NCBI GenBank assembly: GCA_003210775.1
Contig: QCUI01000002.1
Coordinates: 57,522-121,521, forward strand
Reading direction: 5' to 3'
Length of the DNA stretch: 64,000 bases
Source of the DNA: Synechococcus sp. AG-679-A04
Lineage (GTDB): Bacteria; Cyanobacteriota; Cyanobacteriia; PCC-6307; Cyanobiaceae
The notes beneath the pieces were generated by a model. That model was not told where the DNA came from. It made no database searches and worked only from the letters and a program-made list of their open reading frames with translations. The stretch's first letter is position 1; every line of letters starts with the position of its first letter. The translations under genes and the position numbers were made by a program. Below are positions 1-9,360 of this stretch, piece after piece.

Positions 1-172
1 CGTTCTGATCTCCAGGCTGACCGATCACCCCGATCCAACGGATGTCTTCAGCCGCAAACGCCGACTCCAGGGTCCAGGCGAGCAGCGGCCTGCCCCGAAG
101 CATGAGCAGCAGTTTGTTGCGATCAGCTCCCATACGCCGGCCGCTGCCCGCTGCGGCAATCAACAGATGCAC
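1..172 (-). CDS. ispD: IspD, 2-C-methyl-D-erythritol 4-phosphate cytidylyltransferase (partial, N-terminus)
   Basis: Only the first 57 codons lie in the window; the gene runs off the left edge. The N-terminus reads [19 protein letters not shown], the glycine/arginine-rich CTP-binding loop typical of IspD, followed by a Leu-rich stretch and PLLAWTLE. IspD makes CDP-methylerythritol in the plastid-type (MEP) isoprenoid pathway that cyanobacteria use. I chose the GTG at 172 because AGAGGAG sits 6 nt upstream; an in-frame ATG at 211 would add 13 residues outside the family core. The next gene diverges from it. Confidence 0.88.
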   Translation of the reverse strand, partial: MHLLIAAAGSGRRMGADRNKLLLMLRGRPLLAWTLESAFAAEDIRWIGVIGQPGDQN

Positions 173-244
173 AAGCGACTCCTCTTGCCAGCAGTCTGAA
201 ACGGCCTCCATACAATCAGCTCGCACCACCTGTGCTGCTGGTTC

Positions 245-1075
245 ATGCGCGTTCTCGCTCTCAGCCCTGGAAGCCTGCAGCAGCAGCTCGAGCGCCTACC
301 GGCTCTCGCTGCTGCCGCTGATCAGCTTGAGGCCAGCCTCCAGGTGGCCTGCGATCCATCCCATCTCGGGTTGTGGTCCATGCTGCCCGCGGTGAAAAAG
401 GTGATTCCTTTCCCGTTCGACGCGACTCCGAACCTCTCGGATTGGGCCAACCTTCTCGGCCTGGTCAGGGAACCTGACTTCCAGGCATGCCTCAATTTCG
501 CCACCGGGAGGCAGGTGAATTTAATGCTGTCCATGAGTCATATCCCGATGCGGGTGGCCACGGAAGGCTTTGCCAGTACGGCCTCCGCCACGGTGGAAGC
601 AGGCTGGACGCCACAGAAGCTTGAAGCCTTTCTGTCCCCGATGGGCGTTTCTCTAAATGCCGATGCCTTCCGCCTCAGCCTGCCTGCCGATGCCATGGAG
701 AAAGCCCGCAGTGCTCAGCCGCCAGGGGATGGCCCTCTGCTGCTGCTTGCGCCCGGCGCCTTCCCTGGTGACTGGCCTCAGGAACGCTGGACCTCACTCC
801 CGGAAACCATCCGCAGCAAGCTGCCCCAGTTGCGCAGCCTTGTACTGCCGACCGACCTCCCCGTCGCCGAGCGTGCCGCTGCTGTGGCCTGCGCTGATGT
901 GGTGCTCAGCAGTTGTCCCCTCACCCAGTTGATGGCCACCTATTGCGGACTGCCTCTGGTTGCACTGGGTGCCAAAGCGGACCAGCTTCCCGAGAGGGAG
1001 ATGATTCGCAGGCTCGACAGCGAGGATCTGTCCTCACTCTCGGTCTCCGATGTGATGCAGGCTCTCGGCTTCTGA
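245..1075 (+). CDS. Glycosyltransferase family 9 (heptosyltransferase-like) protein
   Basis: This 276-residue protein begins MRVLALSPG and has the overall plan of ADP-heptose:LPS heptosyltransferases: an N-terminal Rossmann half, a central [17 protein letters not shown] segment (the 'PGA...W...W' nucleotide-sugar region) and a C-terminal half with CADVVLSS and [12 protein letters not shown]. Marine picocyanobacterial LPS is simplified, so the sugar may not be heptose. The stop overlaps the ATG of the downstream K+ channel (TGATG), so the two are probably co-translated. Family assignment is fairly safe; substrate is not known. Confidence 0.75.
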   Translation: MRVLALSPGSLQQQLERLPALAAAADQLEASLQVACDPSHLGLWSMLPAVKKVIPFPFDATPNLSDWANLLGLVREPDFQACLNFATGRQVNLMLSMSHIPMRVATEGFASTASATVEAGWTPQKLEAFLSPMGVSLNADAFRLSLPADAMEKARSAQPPGDGPLLLLAPGAFPGDWPQERWTSLPETIRSKLPQLRSLVLPTDLPVAERAAAVACADVVLSSCPLTQLMATYCGLPLVALGAKADQLPEREMIRRLDSEDLSSLSVSDVMQALGF

Positions 1076-2175
1076 TGAGGCGCCCCAGGCGGAGCAGACA
1101 ACAAGCTCTGCTCAGTGGCCGTCCCATTCAACTCAGACACCTCGCACAACCATGGTTGCTGCCTGGGCTGGCACTGACCATGTTGGTCTTCGGTGGAGCG
1201 ATCGGTTATCGAATCACCGAAGGATGGGATTGGGGGGATTGCCTCTGGATGGTGCTGATCACGATCAGCACCATCGGCTACGGGGAAGTGGAGCCTCTCT
1301 CCCAGCCGGGGCGGTTGGTCACGGTGTTGATCATTGCCGGAGGACTGCTGGTTGTTCAGCTATCGATTCAGCGTGTTCTGGGGTTGTCAGAATCCGGGTA
1401 CTTCCGTCAGGTACGGGAGCTGAGGTTTCGCCGGATGCTGCGGCGCATGCAAGACCACGTCATTCTTTGCGGCTACGGCAGGATCGGTCGTGAAATCGGC
1501 GAGCAGCTGCTGCTCGAAAAAGCAACAGTGCTGGTGGTCGAACTCGACCCGTTGCGTCAAAAAGCTGCTGAAGAACGCGGACTGAAGGTGCTCCAGGCCG
1601 ACGCCACCCTGGACGAAACGCTGATGGAAGCAGGGCTGGACCGTTGCAGAAGTCTGGTGACTGCACTGCCGAGCAATGCAGCCAATCTCTACGTGATTCT
1701 GAGCGCCCGGGGACTGGAAAAGCGATGTCGTCTCATCGCGCGTGCTGACAGCGAGGAAGCGGCAGCGAAACTTGAACTAGCCGGCGCCAGTGTGGTGGTG
1801 AGCCCTTACGTGGCCGGTGGTCGGCTGATGGCGACAACGGCCCTGCGACCTCTGGCGGTCGACTTCACGGACCTGCTGGCCGGATCCGACTGCGAAATCG
1901 AGGAATTCCGCCTCAGTGAAGATCCTCTGCTGATGAGCCACATCGCCCACCGCAGCCTGCAGGAACTGGACCTGGCACGACGCACCGGGGCCATGGTGCT
2001 CGCCATCCGTGACAACAATTCCATCGCGGCCAATCCCAATGGTGAGGTCACCCTGGCCCCTGGCCAGATGCTTGTGGTGATGGGAAGCAAGCAGCAGCTG
2101 GAGGATCTTCGTGAGATTTTTGGTGATGCCATCGACGAAGTGGAAACGATGCGGGGCATGCAAGCCATCGAATAA
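1075..2175 (+). CDS. Potassium channel with RCK/TrkA-N and TrkA-C domains
   Basis: This 366-residue membrane protein has two transmembrane helices around a pore loop with the K+ selectivity filter TIGYG (about residues 66-70), then a cytoplasmic Rossmann domain starting CGYGRIGREIG (about residue 131) and an RCK_C/TrkA-C domain at the end. This is the Kch/MthK-type single-subunit layout, which tetramerises. The start was placed at the ATG overlapping the upstream stop (TGATG). A longer in-frame reading from 913 would only add a low-complexity stretch inside the upstream gene. Confidence 0.9.
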   Translation: MRRPRRSRQQALLSGRPIQLRHLAQPWLLPGLALTMLVFGGAIGYRITEGWDWGDCLWMVLITISTIGYGEVEPLSQPGRLVTVLIIAGGLLVVQLSIQRVLGLSESGYFRQVRELRFRRMLRRMQDHVILCGYGRIGREIGEQLLLEKATVLVVELDPLRQKAAEERGLKVLQADATLDETLMEAGLDRCRSLVTALPSNAANLYVILSARGLEKRCRLIARADSEEAAAKLELAGASVVVSPYVAGGRLMATTALRPLAVDFTDLLAGSDCEIEEFRLSEDPLLMSHIAHRSLQELDLARRTGAMVLAIRDNNSIAANPNGEVTLAPGQMLVVMGSKQQLEDLREIFGDAIDEVETMRGMQAIE

Positions 2176-2222
2176 GGACTGAACCTTCAGGTCCCTACGA
2201 TCAGCCGGTCACAGGTCCTTGC

Positions 2223-2975
2223 ATGAGCAGCATCCGCACCCTCGATGGCCAGATCGCTCTGGTAACTGGAGCCAGCCGTGGAATCGGTCGCGCCGTTGCC
2301 CTAGCCCTGGCTGAGGCCGGTGCTGAGGTGGTCGTGAACTATTCCAGCTCACCTGATGCAGCCGATGCGGTGGTCAGTGAGATCCAGGAATCTGGAGGTC
2401 AGGCCTATGCACTTCAAGCCAATGTGGCCGACGAGGAGGCTGTCAACGGTCTGATCAAGACCGTGATCGAGCGCAGTGGAAAGATCGACATCCTGGTTAA
2501 CAACGCCGGCATCACCCGCGACGGACTGCTGATGCGAATGAAGACCGAAGACTGGCAGGCGGTCATCAATCTGAACCTGAGTGGCGTCTTCCTCTGCACC
2601 AGAGCCGTGACCCGCCCGATGCTCAAGCAAAAAAGCGGCCGGATTATCAACATCACCTCTGTGGTGGGCCTGATGGGCAACGCTGGCCAGTCCAATTACG
2701 CCGCAGCCAAAGCCGGCGTCGTTGGATTCACCAAAAGCACCGCCAAGGAGATGGCCAGCCGCGGCATCACCGTGAATGCAGTAGCTCCGGGCTTCATCGC
2801 CACCGACATGACCAAGGACCTAGAAGCGGAGGGCATCCTCGCGGCTATCCCGCTGGGTCGGTTCGGAACTCCTGAGCAAGTGGCCGGGGCTGTGCGGTTT
2901 CTGGCCGCTGACCCTGCTTCTGCCTACATCACCGGTCAGGTTCTGCAGGTGGACGGCGGCATGGTGATGGGCTGA
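2223..2975 (+). CDS. fabG: FabG, 3-oxoacyl-[acyl-carrier-protein] reductase
   Basis: The protein is 250 residues, the normal FabG length. It shows the NADPH-binding TGASRGIG motif near residue 15, the NNAG motif, and the catalytic Ser...Tyr-x3-Lys set (NITSVVG, then NYAAAKAG with Tyr about 159 and Lys about 163). It ends in the usual TGQVLQVDGG(M) motif. It performs the first reductive step of each fatty acid elongation cycle in the cytoplasm. It stands alone 47 bp after the channel gene. Confidence 0.96.
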   Translation: MSSIRTLDGQIALVTGASRGIGRAVALALAEAGAEVVVNYSSSPDAADAVVSEIQESGGQAYALQANVADEEAVNGLIKTVIERSGKIDILVNNAGITRDGLLMRMKTEDWQAVINLNLSGVFLCTRAVTRPMLKQKSGRIINITSVVGLMGNAGQSNYAAAKAGVVGFTKSTAKEMASRGITVNAVAPGFIATDMTKDLEAEGILAAIPLGRFGTPEQVAGAVRFLAADPASAYITGQVLQVDGGMVMG

Positions 2976-3000
2976 ACAAGCGCAGAGCCGACTTGCTGCG

Positions 3001-3177
3001 TCAACGCTCGAGTGGCTGCCCCAGTTCATCCCTGAGCTTGCGGATTCGCCGCAGCAATCTGAATCTGCGACTCCGCTCTGTTGCGGTCAAAAAGATGCGC
3101 AACGGCACATAGACCAGGGCCATGATTCCGGCCAGACCGGTCAGTAGAACAAAGAACAGTGCTCCTGAATTGCCCAT
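3001..3177 (-). CDS. Small single-span membrane protein, unrecognised
   Basis: This 58-residue frame begins MGNSGALFFVLLTGLAG with one hydrophobic segment (about residues 6-30), followed by a very basic tail rich in Arg and Lys (SRRFRLLRRIRKLRDEL). An N-out/C-in single-span protein with a cytoplasmic amphipathic basic tail is the simplest reading. It sits between fabG (convergent, 25 bp away) and groEL (divergent). A TCAGGAG-containing stretch near the start is inside the gene, so the ribosome site is not obvious. I know no function. Confidence 0.6.
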   Translation of the reverse strand: MGNSGALFFVLLTGLAGIMALVYVPLRIFLTATERSRRFRLLRRIRKLRDELGQPLER

Positions 3178-3306
3178 GGGGCAACGCTAACGAGCGCAAC
3201 CACCACCGGCAGACATTCAGCGGGCCGTGATTCGGCTTTCCCCACTTCCTGCACCTGTCAGGAGTCCAATCGTTATGGGACATTGACGGACGGGTAAGTG
3301 TCGATC

Positions 3307-4968
3307 ATGGCCAAGCTTCTCAGTTTTTCGGATGAATCCCGCGCTTCGCTTGAGCGCGGCATGAATGCTCTTGCCGATGCCGTGCGCGTCACGATCGGCC
3401 CACGCGGTCGCAACGTGGTGCTTGAGAAATCATTCGGAGCACCAGACATCGTCAATGACGGCGACACGATCGCGAAGGAGATCGAGCTCGAGGATCCCTT
3501 CGAAAACATCGGCGCCAAGCTGATCCAGCAGGTGGCATCCAAGACCAAGGACAAGGCCGGAGACGGCACCACCACAGCAACCGTTCTGGCACAAGCCATG
3601 GTGGAGGAAGGTCTCCGCAACACGGCAGCCGGAGCAAGCCCGATCGAACTTCGCCGTGGCATGGAAGCCGCTGTTGAACATGTCGTCAAAGGCCTGGCTG
3701 CGCTCAGCCAGGCCGTGAGTGGAGATGCCATCCATCAGGTGGCCACAGTCAGCGCCGGCGGCGATGAAGAAGTGGGCCAGATGGTGAAGGAAGCGATGGA
3801 CAAGGTGAGCGTCGACGGGGTGATCACCGTCGAGGAATCCAAATCGCTGGCCACTGAGCTCGATGTCACCGAAGGCATGGCCTTCGACCGTGGCTACAGC
3901 TCCCCTTATTTCGTGACTGACGGCGATCGCCAGATCTGCGAGTTTGACAACGCACTGTTGTTGCTGACTGACCGCAAGGTGAGTGCAGTGGCCGACCTGG
4001 TGCCGGTGTTGGAAGCCGTTCAGCAGTCGGGATCTCCCCTTGTGGTTTTGGCCGAAGAGGTGGATGGGGAAGCTCTTGCCACCCTGGTGGTGAACAAAAA
4101 TCGCGGCGTTCTGCAAGTCGCAGCTGTACGGGCTCCATCGTTTGGTGAGCGCCGCAAAGCAGCTCTGGCAGACATCGCCATCCTCACCGGCGGCACGGTG
4201 ATCAGCGAAGACCGGGCGATGACCCTCGAGAAGGTCACTCTCGCCGAACTCGGCCGCGCCCGCCGAATCACGATCAGCAAAGAAAGCACGACGATCGTTG
4301 CCGGAGAGGAAAGCAGTGACGCAGTGGCGGATCGTGTGGCCTCCATTCGGCGTGAACTTGAGAACACCGAGTCGGAATACGACCGGGAGAAGCTCACCGA
4401 ACGCATTGCCAAACTTGCCGGTGGCGTTGCTGTGATCAAGGTGGGAGCACCCACCGAGACCGAGCTCAAAAACCGCAAGCTGCGTATCGAGGATGCCCTG
4501 AATGCAACCCGGGCCGCCGTCGAAGAAGGAATTGTTGCCGGGGGTGGCTCCACATTGCTGCAACTGGCAGAAACCCTTGATTCAGTTGCTGCTGAGCTGC
4601 AGGGAGATCAGCGAACGGGTGTGGAGATTGTCCAGCGCGCTCTGAGCGCTCCCCTCAAGCAAATCGCCATCAACGCCGGCGCCAATGGGGACATCGTCGT
4701 GGAGCAGGTGAGACGCTCCGGCCAGGGGTTCAATGCAGTGTCTGGCAAGTACGAGGATTTGCTGCAGGCGGGCATCCTTGATGCCGCCAAGGTGGTTCGC
4801 CTTGGACTTCAGGATGCTGTTTCGATTGCATCACTGCTGATCACTACCGAAGTGGTTGTGGCCGACAAACCTGAGCCACCTGCTCCTGCTGCACCCGGTG
4901 GCGATCCAATGGGTGGTATGGGCGGCATGGGTGGTATGGGCGGCATGGGAATGCCAGGGATGATGTGA
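3307..4968 (+). CDS. groL: GroEL chaperonin, 60 kDa (second, groES-less copy)
   Basis: The 553-residue product carries classic chaperonin blocks: [17 protein letters not shown], the ATP site [11 protein letters not shown], and the C-terminal (GGM)n tail. It folds proteins in the cytosol as a double ring with GroES. No groES precedes it and no CIRCE inverted repeat is visible in the 130 bp to the divergent gene, so it resembles the monocistronic second cyanobacterial groEL. The ATG at 3307 (MAKLLSF) fits the family start better than the GTG at 3298. Confidence 0.96.
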   Translation: MAKLLSFSDESRASLERGMNALADAVRVTIGPRGRNVVLEKSFGAPDIVNDGDTIAKEIELEDPFENIGAKLIQQVASKTKDKAGDGTTTATVLAQAMVEEGLRNTAAGASPIELRRGMEAAVEHVVKGLAALSQAVSGDAIHQVATVSAGGDEEVGQMVKEAMDKVSVDGVITVEESKSLATELDVTEGMAFDRGYSSPYFVTDGDRQICEFDNALLLLTDRKVSAVADLVPVLEAVQQSGSPLVVLAEEVDGEALATLVVNKNRGVLQVAAVRAPSFGERRKAALADIAILTGGTVISEDRAMTLEKVTLAELGRARRITISKESTTIVAGEESSDAVADRVASIRRELENTESEYDREKLTERIAKLAGGVAVIKVGAPTETELKNRKLRIEDALNATRAAVEEGIVAGGGSTLLQLAETLDSVAAELQGDQRTGVEIVQRALSAPLKQIAINAGANGDIVVEQVRRSGQGFNAVSGKYEDLLQAGILDAAKVVRLGLQDAVSIASLLITTEVVVADKPEPPAPAAPGGDPMGGMGGMGGMGGMGMPGMM

Positions 4969-4994
4969 AGCCGCCAATGCGCGCCTAGCTCTGC

Positions 4995-5177
4995 TCAGAG
5001 AGCCTGAACCAGGCGCGCGTGAATCCGACAAACCGCGAGTGCTTCGCGCGGGGGCTTACTGCAGAGATGCCCAAGCTCCCTGTTCAGAGCCTGGAGCTCA
5101 CCCACCGGTAGACCTGCAACAGGCAGAGCTAGAACAAGTCCGCCAACCATTGCCGGAAAGGAAATGAGGCGCAACAC
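4995..5177 (-). CDS. Small exported or membrane protein, unrecognised
   Basis: This 60-residue frame starts at a GTG and reads MLRLISFPAMVGGLVLALPV, a signal-peptide-like hydrophobic start, followed by a short polar mature part with two cysteines (HLCSKPPREALAVCRIH). The pair of Cys residues 14 apart suggests a periplasmic disulfide. It lies 19 bp downstream of nanE on the same strand, so it may share that transcript. An in-frame reading extends upstream into nanE, but GTG 5177 is the only good start after the nanE stop. Confidence 0.5.
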   Translation of the reverse strand: MLRLISFPAMVGGLVLALPVAGLPVGELQALNRELGHLCSKPPREALAVCRIHARLVQAL

Positions 5178-5196
5178 GGCATGAGTCTCACGGGAC

Positions 5197-5913
5197 TCAG
5201 TCAGTCTGCCTTTCCAGGTGCCTGCAATAGGCCGCCACCTGCAAATCCACACCTGTGATGGCTGTTCCGACAACCACCGCGTCAGCTCCACCTTGCATGG
5301 CATCAGCTGCGGTCGCCGCCGAAGCGATACCTCCCTCGCACACCAGCAGCGTGGAAGCAGGAAGCTGTTGTCTCAGAGGACGCAACAGGTCGATGGCTGG
5401 CGGAGAGAGCTGAGCGGTGTCTTCCGTATAGCCAAAAAGGGTCGTCCCCACCCAATCACATCCGAGAGTCGCAGCCTTCAGGCCATTTTCAACGCTATCG
5501 ACATCCGCCATCAGAGTTGCACCGAGTTCTGTTCTCGCTTGTTGGATCAGCAACTCAAGCTCTTGGCCCGAGGGCCGCTTGCGAGCGGTTGCATCCAGCG
5601 CAATCACATCGGCACCAGCAGCCCAGACAGCCCTGATGTCCTCCCAACGAGGCGTGATATAGACCGAACTATCGGGAAAAGAGCGTTTCCACAAGCCGAC
5701 GATCAGAGCATCCGGACAACGCTCCCGAACCGCTCCGATGTGCTCAGGACTCTCCAGCCTGACCCCAATGGCACCGTTGCGAAGACTGGCTTCGGCCATG
5801 GCGGCGATCACATCGGGATGACGCATGGGAGACCCCTCTGGGGCTTGAACCGAAACGATCAGGCCGCCCCGGAGATGGTCCCGGGACAAGCGATTGGCGG
5901 AAGAAACGGCCAT
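5197..5913 (-). CDS. nanE: NanE-type N-acylglucosamine-6-phosphate 2-epimerase
   Basis: The 238-residue protein fits the NanE TIM barrel. It opens with LRGGLIVSVQAPEGSPM, and contains GIWK-like VGLWKR, YITP, ALDATARKRP, LMADVDSVENG and a phosphate-binding VVVGTAITG end. NanE interconverts ManNAc-6-phosphate and GlcNAc-6-phosphate. I see no other sialate/ManNAc catabolic genes nearby, so here it may serve amino-sugar synthesis or salvage for surface glycans. It is followed closely by a small exported protein. Confidence 0.88.
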   Translation of the reverse strand: MAVSSANRLSRDHLRGGLIVSVQAPEGSPMRHPDVIAAMAEASLRNGAIGVRLESPEHIGAVRERCPDALIVGLWKRSFPDSSVYITPRWEDIRAVWAAGADVIALDATARKRPSGQELELLIQQARTELGATLMADVDSVENGLKAATLGCDWVGTTLFGYTEDTAQLSPPAIDLLRPLRQQLPASTLLVCEGGIASAATAADAMQGGADAVVVGTAITGVDLQVAAYCRHLERQTD

Positions 5914-5919
5914 GACGTC

Positions 5920-6423
5920 TCAGGACGCCTTGGGCAGATCGTGCTGGCTGACGGGTGTCAACCAGCGACGCAATCGTTGTGGACCTGCTGCAGGAACCGG
6001 CCGAAGACTTGGGGCAGGCGTGTCGGGACTGATTTCAGGATCAACAACGCGGCCCACATCATCGAGACAGTTTTTCAACAACGAGCTGAAACGGGTCACC
6101 CCCTGGCTCGATGTCTCAGATTGCACAGCCGCGGCCGCATCGGGTTGAACATCAAGTGCGGTAGTCGATTCAGTAGTCGATTCAGACGACGCGATCGGAG
6201 AAACCTCAGCGGCTGGCTGTGCCATGGATGAGTGCGAATCTTCTTCAGAAGCCACCAAACCCTCTGGCAAGGAGTCGACCCCGAAGCGATGAACCCACTG
6301 CAGTTCGAGGCGGGTCAACAGCGAATGATCATCCTGTTGTAGGGCTTGTTCGATTAAGTGCTGAAGGCTGATTTGGCGAGGGTCCTGATGCTGGTAAGGG
6401 GAATGGTTCACGGAATCAGGCAA
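5920..6423 (-). CDS. Conserved-looking hypothetical protein, Ser/Ala-rich
   Basis: I do not recognise this 167-residue protein. The N-terminal third (ISLQHLIEQALQQDDHSLLTRLELQWVHRFG is its core) looks helical and ordered; a middle Ser/Thr/Ala-rich stretch looks disordered; the C-terminal part (FSSLLKNCLDDVG) may be a short amphipathic helix. No membrane segment or signal is visible. It overlaps the end of the ABC permease gene by 8 bp and lies 6 bp before nanE, so it belongs to that leftward gene string. Confidence 0.6.
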   Translation of the reverse strand: MPDSVNHSPYQHQDPRQISLQHLIEQALQQDDHSLLTRLELQWVHRFGVDSLPEGLVASEEDSHSSMAQPAAEVSPIASSESTTESTTALDVQPDAAAAVQSETSSQGVTRFSSLLKNCLDDVGRVVDPEISPDTPAPSLRPVPAAGPQRLRRWLTPVSQHDLPKAS

Positions 6424-7273
6424 GCTTGCGATTGAGCAGAGGGCGGATCAGCAGGAACAAAGCGGCCGTCAGCAGCGTCAACACCAGAAGGCAGTTGGTG
6501 CCGGTGACGGAGCCATAGGGCGCTTCCAACAGAACCGATGACAGATCAAGCGGGCCGGCATAAGCGGCACGAATGGGTTCAATCGCGAAGGTAAGGGGAT
6601 TTAGCGATGCAAGCCAGCCCAGCCAGGGAGGCATGAAGCTCAGCGGGGCAAGCGCCGTGCTCGCGAACAGCAGAGGCAGATTGGCCACAAAGATCACAGC
6701 AATCAGCTCAATGTGTCCTGGCAGGGCAAACGCCAGTCCGAGACTCAATGCTGTGACTGCGAAGACCAACAGCAGCAACGTCACCATCACCAACAGCAGG
6801 CCAGCCGCACCTGGCCACCCATAACCAAGCAGAGATGCGGTGACCATGATCGCCAGGCTCTGCACAAGACTCAACGTCGTGATGTAGATCACAGAAGCCA
6901 GAACAATCGAGCTGCGACTGCGCAACGGAGCCACTAGCAGGCGGTTCAGGAAGCCGAATTCACGGTCGAACATCACCGGAAGCCCTGCATTGAGTGCAGC
7001 ACTGAAGGCAGTGAAGACGATCACCCCCGCCCCGAGAAAACGCCCATAGCTCATGCCTCCCGGTAGCAGTCCCTCCGGCGCACGGGAGAACAGAGCACCG
7101 AACAGCACCAACCAGATCAATGGCTGAAGCACACCGGCCACCAACGTGGATGGACGCCGTTGCAGCTGAAGGAACAGACGTCGCGTGAGAGCGAATGTTT
7201 CCTGCAAAAGCTCGGCAATTGCCGAACTTTTGTCGGAGTTAGAGGAGCTTGTACCAAGGGCAGGACTGGTCAT
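6416..7273 (-). CDS. ABC-2 type exporter permease
   Basis: The 285-residue product has about six hydrophobic segments and matches the ABC-2 (DrrB/NodJ-like) permease plan: a cytoplasmic start ending in LQRRPSTLVAGVLQPLIWLVLFG, the conserved FNRLLVAPLRSRSS loop, and the PLSFMPPWLGWLASLNPLTF block before the last helix. It pairs with the ATPase encoded just upstream (38 bp). Substrate unknown; DrrAB-type pairs export lipids or hydrophobic compounds. Start set at MTSPALG; a longer form would run into the ATPase region. Confidence 0.85.
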   Translation of the reverse strand: MTSPALGTSSSNSDKSSAIAELLQETFALTRRLFLQLQRRPSTLVAGVLQPLIWLVLFGALFSRAPEGLLPGGMSYGRFLGAGVIVFTAFSAALNAGLPVMFDREFGFLNRLLVAPLRSRSSIVLASVIYITTLSLVQSLAIMVTASLLGYGWPGAAGLLLVMVTLLLLVFAVTALSLGLAFALPGHIELIAVIFVANLPLLFASTALAPLSFMPPWLGWLASLNPLTFAIEPIRAAYAGPLDLSSVLLEAPYGSVTGTNCLLVLTLLTAALFLLIRPLLNRKLA

Positions 7274-7310
7274 TGACAAGACGGAAACTGAAAAAAAATC
7301 AGGTGAGGCA

Positions 7311-8324
7311 TCAACGCATCGACTGGCGTCGTTCTTGCTTGGGATCGCGCTGACCTGCAACGGCAAGCTCGGCATCCATCAGGGTGCGACCTGTGGCCTG
7401 CAGATACACATCATCAAGACTGGGACGGCTCTGCGACAGGGAGAACACTTCAAGAGCCTCACTTGCCAACTGTTGCTTCATCGTTGCAAGGACATGCTCA
7501 CCATCGACAACGAGGTTGAGCGAATAACCCTGAGCGCGATTAATCACGATCCGCCTCACGCCGTCCACCACTTCCAGAAGTTGACACACCCGCTCCGCTT
7601 CCGGCTGGTCGCTGAATTCGCGCACTCTCAGAGTCACCCGATCTCCACCGAGCTGCTGTTTCAGGACTTCAGGCGTACCTTCTGCAATCACACGGCCGGC
7701 ATCGATGATCGCCATCCGATCAGCAAGAGCCTCCACTTCTTCGAGGTAGTGACTGCTCAGAAGGATCGTGGTTCCCTGATCGCGAAGGTCTCGAAGCACC
7801 TCCCAAATCACAGCGCGACTTTCAATATCAAGGCCGACCGTCGGCTCATCCAGAACCAGCAGCTGGGGTTGGTGCAAGAGTCCGCAAGCAAGATCCAATC
7901 GCCGTCTCATCCCGCCGGAATAGGTGCCGCAGCGACGATCAATCCAATCACCCATCGACATGCGATCCACCAGCTGATCAATGCGATTGTTCCGGTCCTG
8001 CCGTGGCAGGTGATAAAGATCTCCCTGGAGTGCCAGAAGTTCGCGGCCAGTCAGGATTTTGTCAATCGCCACCTCCTGAGCCACATACCCCATCAATTGA
8101 CGAACCGTTCGAGGTTCCTGCAGCGCATCCACTCCTGCAACGACAACACGTCCTTGGTCAGGTGCAAGCAATGTGGCCAGGATGCGCAATGCAGTGGTCT
8201 TTCCCGCTCCATTCGGTCCAAGCAATCCGTAGAGGCAGCCTGAGGGAACAGACAAACTGAGTCCGCTCAGAGCTGAAACAGTCCCATAGGACTTTTCCAG
8301 TTGATCCAGCTCAAGCAGTGACAT
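7311..8324 (-). CDS. ABC transporter ATP-binding protein (DrrA/CcmA type)
   Basis: This 337-residue ATPase has Walker A GPNGAGKTTALRIL, Q-loop region GYVAQEV, signature YSGGMRRRLDLACG, Walker B LLVLDEPTVGLD and the switch His in LLSSHYLEE. A C-terminal extension (RVTLRVREFSD..., then SLDDVYLQATGR) is typical of drug/lipid exporters of the DrrA subfamily. It energises the permease encoded next. The ATG at 8324 was preferred to the upstream one at 8363, which overlaps ctaB. Confidence 0.9.
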   Translation of the reverse strand: MSLLELDQLEKSYGTVSALSGLSLSVPSGCLYGLLGPNGAGKTTALRILATLLAPDQGRVVVAGVDALQEPRTVRQLMGYVAQEVAIDKILTGRELLALQGDLYHLPRQDRNNRIDQLVDRMSMGDWIDRRCGTYSGGMRRRLDLACGLLHQPQLLVLDEPTVGLDIESRAVIWEVLRDLRDQGTTILLSSHYLEEVEALADRMAIIDAGRVIAEGTPEVLKQQLGGDRVTLRVREFSDQPEAERVCQLLEVVDGVRRIVINRAQGYSLNLVVDGEHVLATMKQQLASEALEVFSLSQSRPSLDDVYLQATGRTLMDAELAVAGQRDPKQERRQSMR

Positions 8325-8352
8325 GCCACCCACGGAAACAATCGTTTGAAAT

Positions 8353-9360
8353 CTAGGAAGCAATCCCAGGAAACCCTGCAGTCAGCGTCATCAGCCATCC
8401 CCTGAGCTGAAGATCGAACAGAGAAGCAGCGGAGAGACGGCTGATAACCAGCAACAAGCAGATCCCGAAGAGATAAAGAATCGACCAGCGGAACAGCGCT
8501 TTGGCACGGTCAATGCTCTCGGGCTCTTCGGCGAGTTTGCCGATCATCTGAAGCAGACGCCCGTTGAAGGGAAGCAAAAGCAGTCCATAGAAAAGCCCCC
8601 CCTCAGGTAGTGCCCAGATCCCGAGCATGCTGATCAAAACCGTGGCCCAGCCATAACGGCGAATGGCGCGAGCTGTTACGACAGGCCCCTTCACCACAGG
8701 CAGCATGGGAATGCCGACCGCTCGATAGTCATCGCGCAGAAGCAAGGCCAGAGCCCAGAAATGCGCCGGCGTCCAGACCATCACGAGTGCAAAGAGCCAC
8801 CAGCCACTCAGGCCCACATGGCCGGTAGCTGCCGCTGCGCCGACCAGAGGCGGGATCGCACCAGCGACACCGCCAACCACGATGTTCTGGGGGGTCCTTG
8901 GCTTGAGCACTGCCGTGTAAAGCAACACATAGCTGCAAAGCCCGAGCAGCGACAGCCCTGCCGCGAGACAGTTCACACCACTTACAAGCAGCATTGCCGC
9001 CGCCAGGGTGCAGGAGACTGCACCGGCGAAAGCGGCTGTTGGCGACAGGCGACCCGAGGGCAGAGCACGGCCGCTTGTGCGCTGCATGCGGCCATCAAGT
9101 TCCTGCTCCCAGAGGCAGTTGAGAACTCCTGCGGCTGCGGCGGCAAGAGCGCCACCACCGAGCGTGCAGGCCAGCCGCGGAGAGGTGAGTGGCCAGCCCT
9201 CGGTCAAGGCCATCCCACCGAGGGTCGTGGCCAACAGCAGAGGAATCAGACGCGGCTTGGCCACCTCAAGCCAGGGGGGAAGCTTGATGCGCTTGCGCGA
9301 AGGAACAATCTGCTCGCGAGTGAGCGGAGCCGAGAGTGCAGCTGAGGTGGAACTAGCCAT
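8353..9360 (-). CDS. ctaB: CtaB, protoheme IX farnesyltransferase (heme O synthase)
   Basis: The protein is 335 residues with about nine membrane segments. It holds the two Asp-rich prenyl-diphosphate motifs of the UbiA/COX10 family: [21 protein letters not shown] (about residues 80-100) and the later [16 protein letters not shown]. It adds farnesyl to heme b to give heme O, the precursor of heme A for cytochrome oxidase. It overlaps ctaA by 8 bp and faces the ctaCDE operon, so the oxidase and its cofactor genes are clustered. Confidence 0.95.
   Translation of the reverse strand: MASSTSAALSAPLTREQIVPSRKRIKLPPWLEVAKPRLIPLLLATTLGGMALTEGWPLTSPRLACTLGGGALAAAAAGVLNCLWEQELDGRMQRTSGRALPSGRLSPTAAFAGAVSCTLAAAMLLVSGVNCLAAGLSLLGLCSYVLLYTAVLKPRTPQNIVVGGVAGAIPPLVGAAAATGHVGLSGWWLFALVMVWTPAHFWALALLLRDDYRAVGIPMLPVVKGPVVTARAIRRYGWATVLISMLGIWALPEGGLFYGLLLLPFNGRLLQMIGKLAEEPESIDRAKALFRWSILYLFGICLLLVISRLSAASLFDLQLRGWLMTLTAGFPGIAS

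Noticed and set aside
3178..3306. A CIRCE heat-shock operator upstream of groEL.
   Set aside because: I looked for TTAGCACTC-N9-GAGTGCTAA and found nothing similar.
3430..4563. A 377-codon open frame on the minus strand inside groEL.
   Set aside because: It is antisense to a clear groEL and shows no family features. High-GC coding strands often leave long antisense frames.
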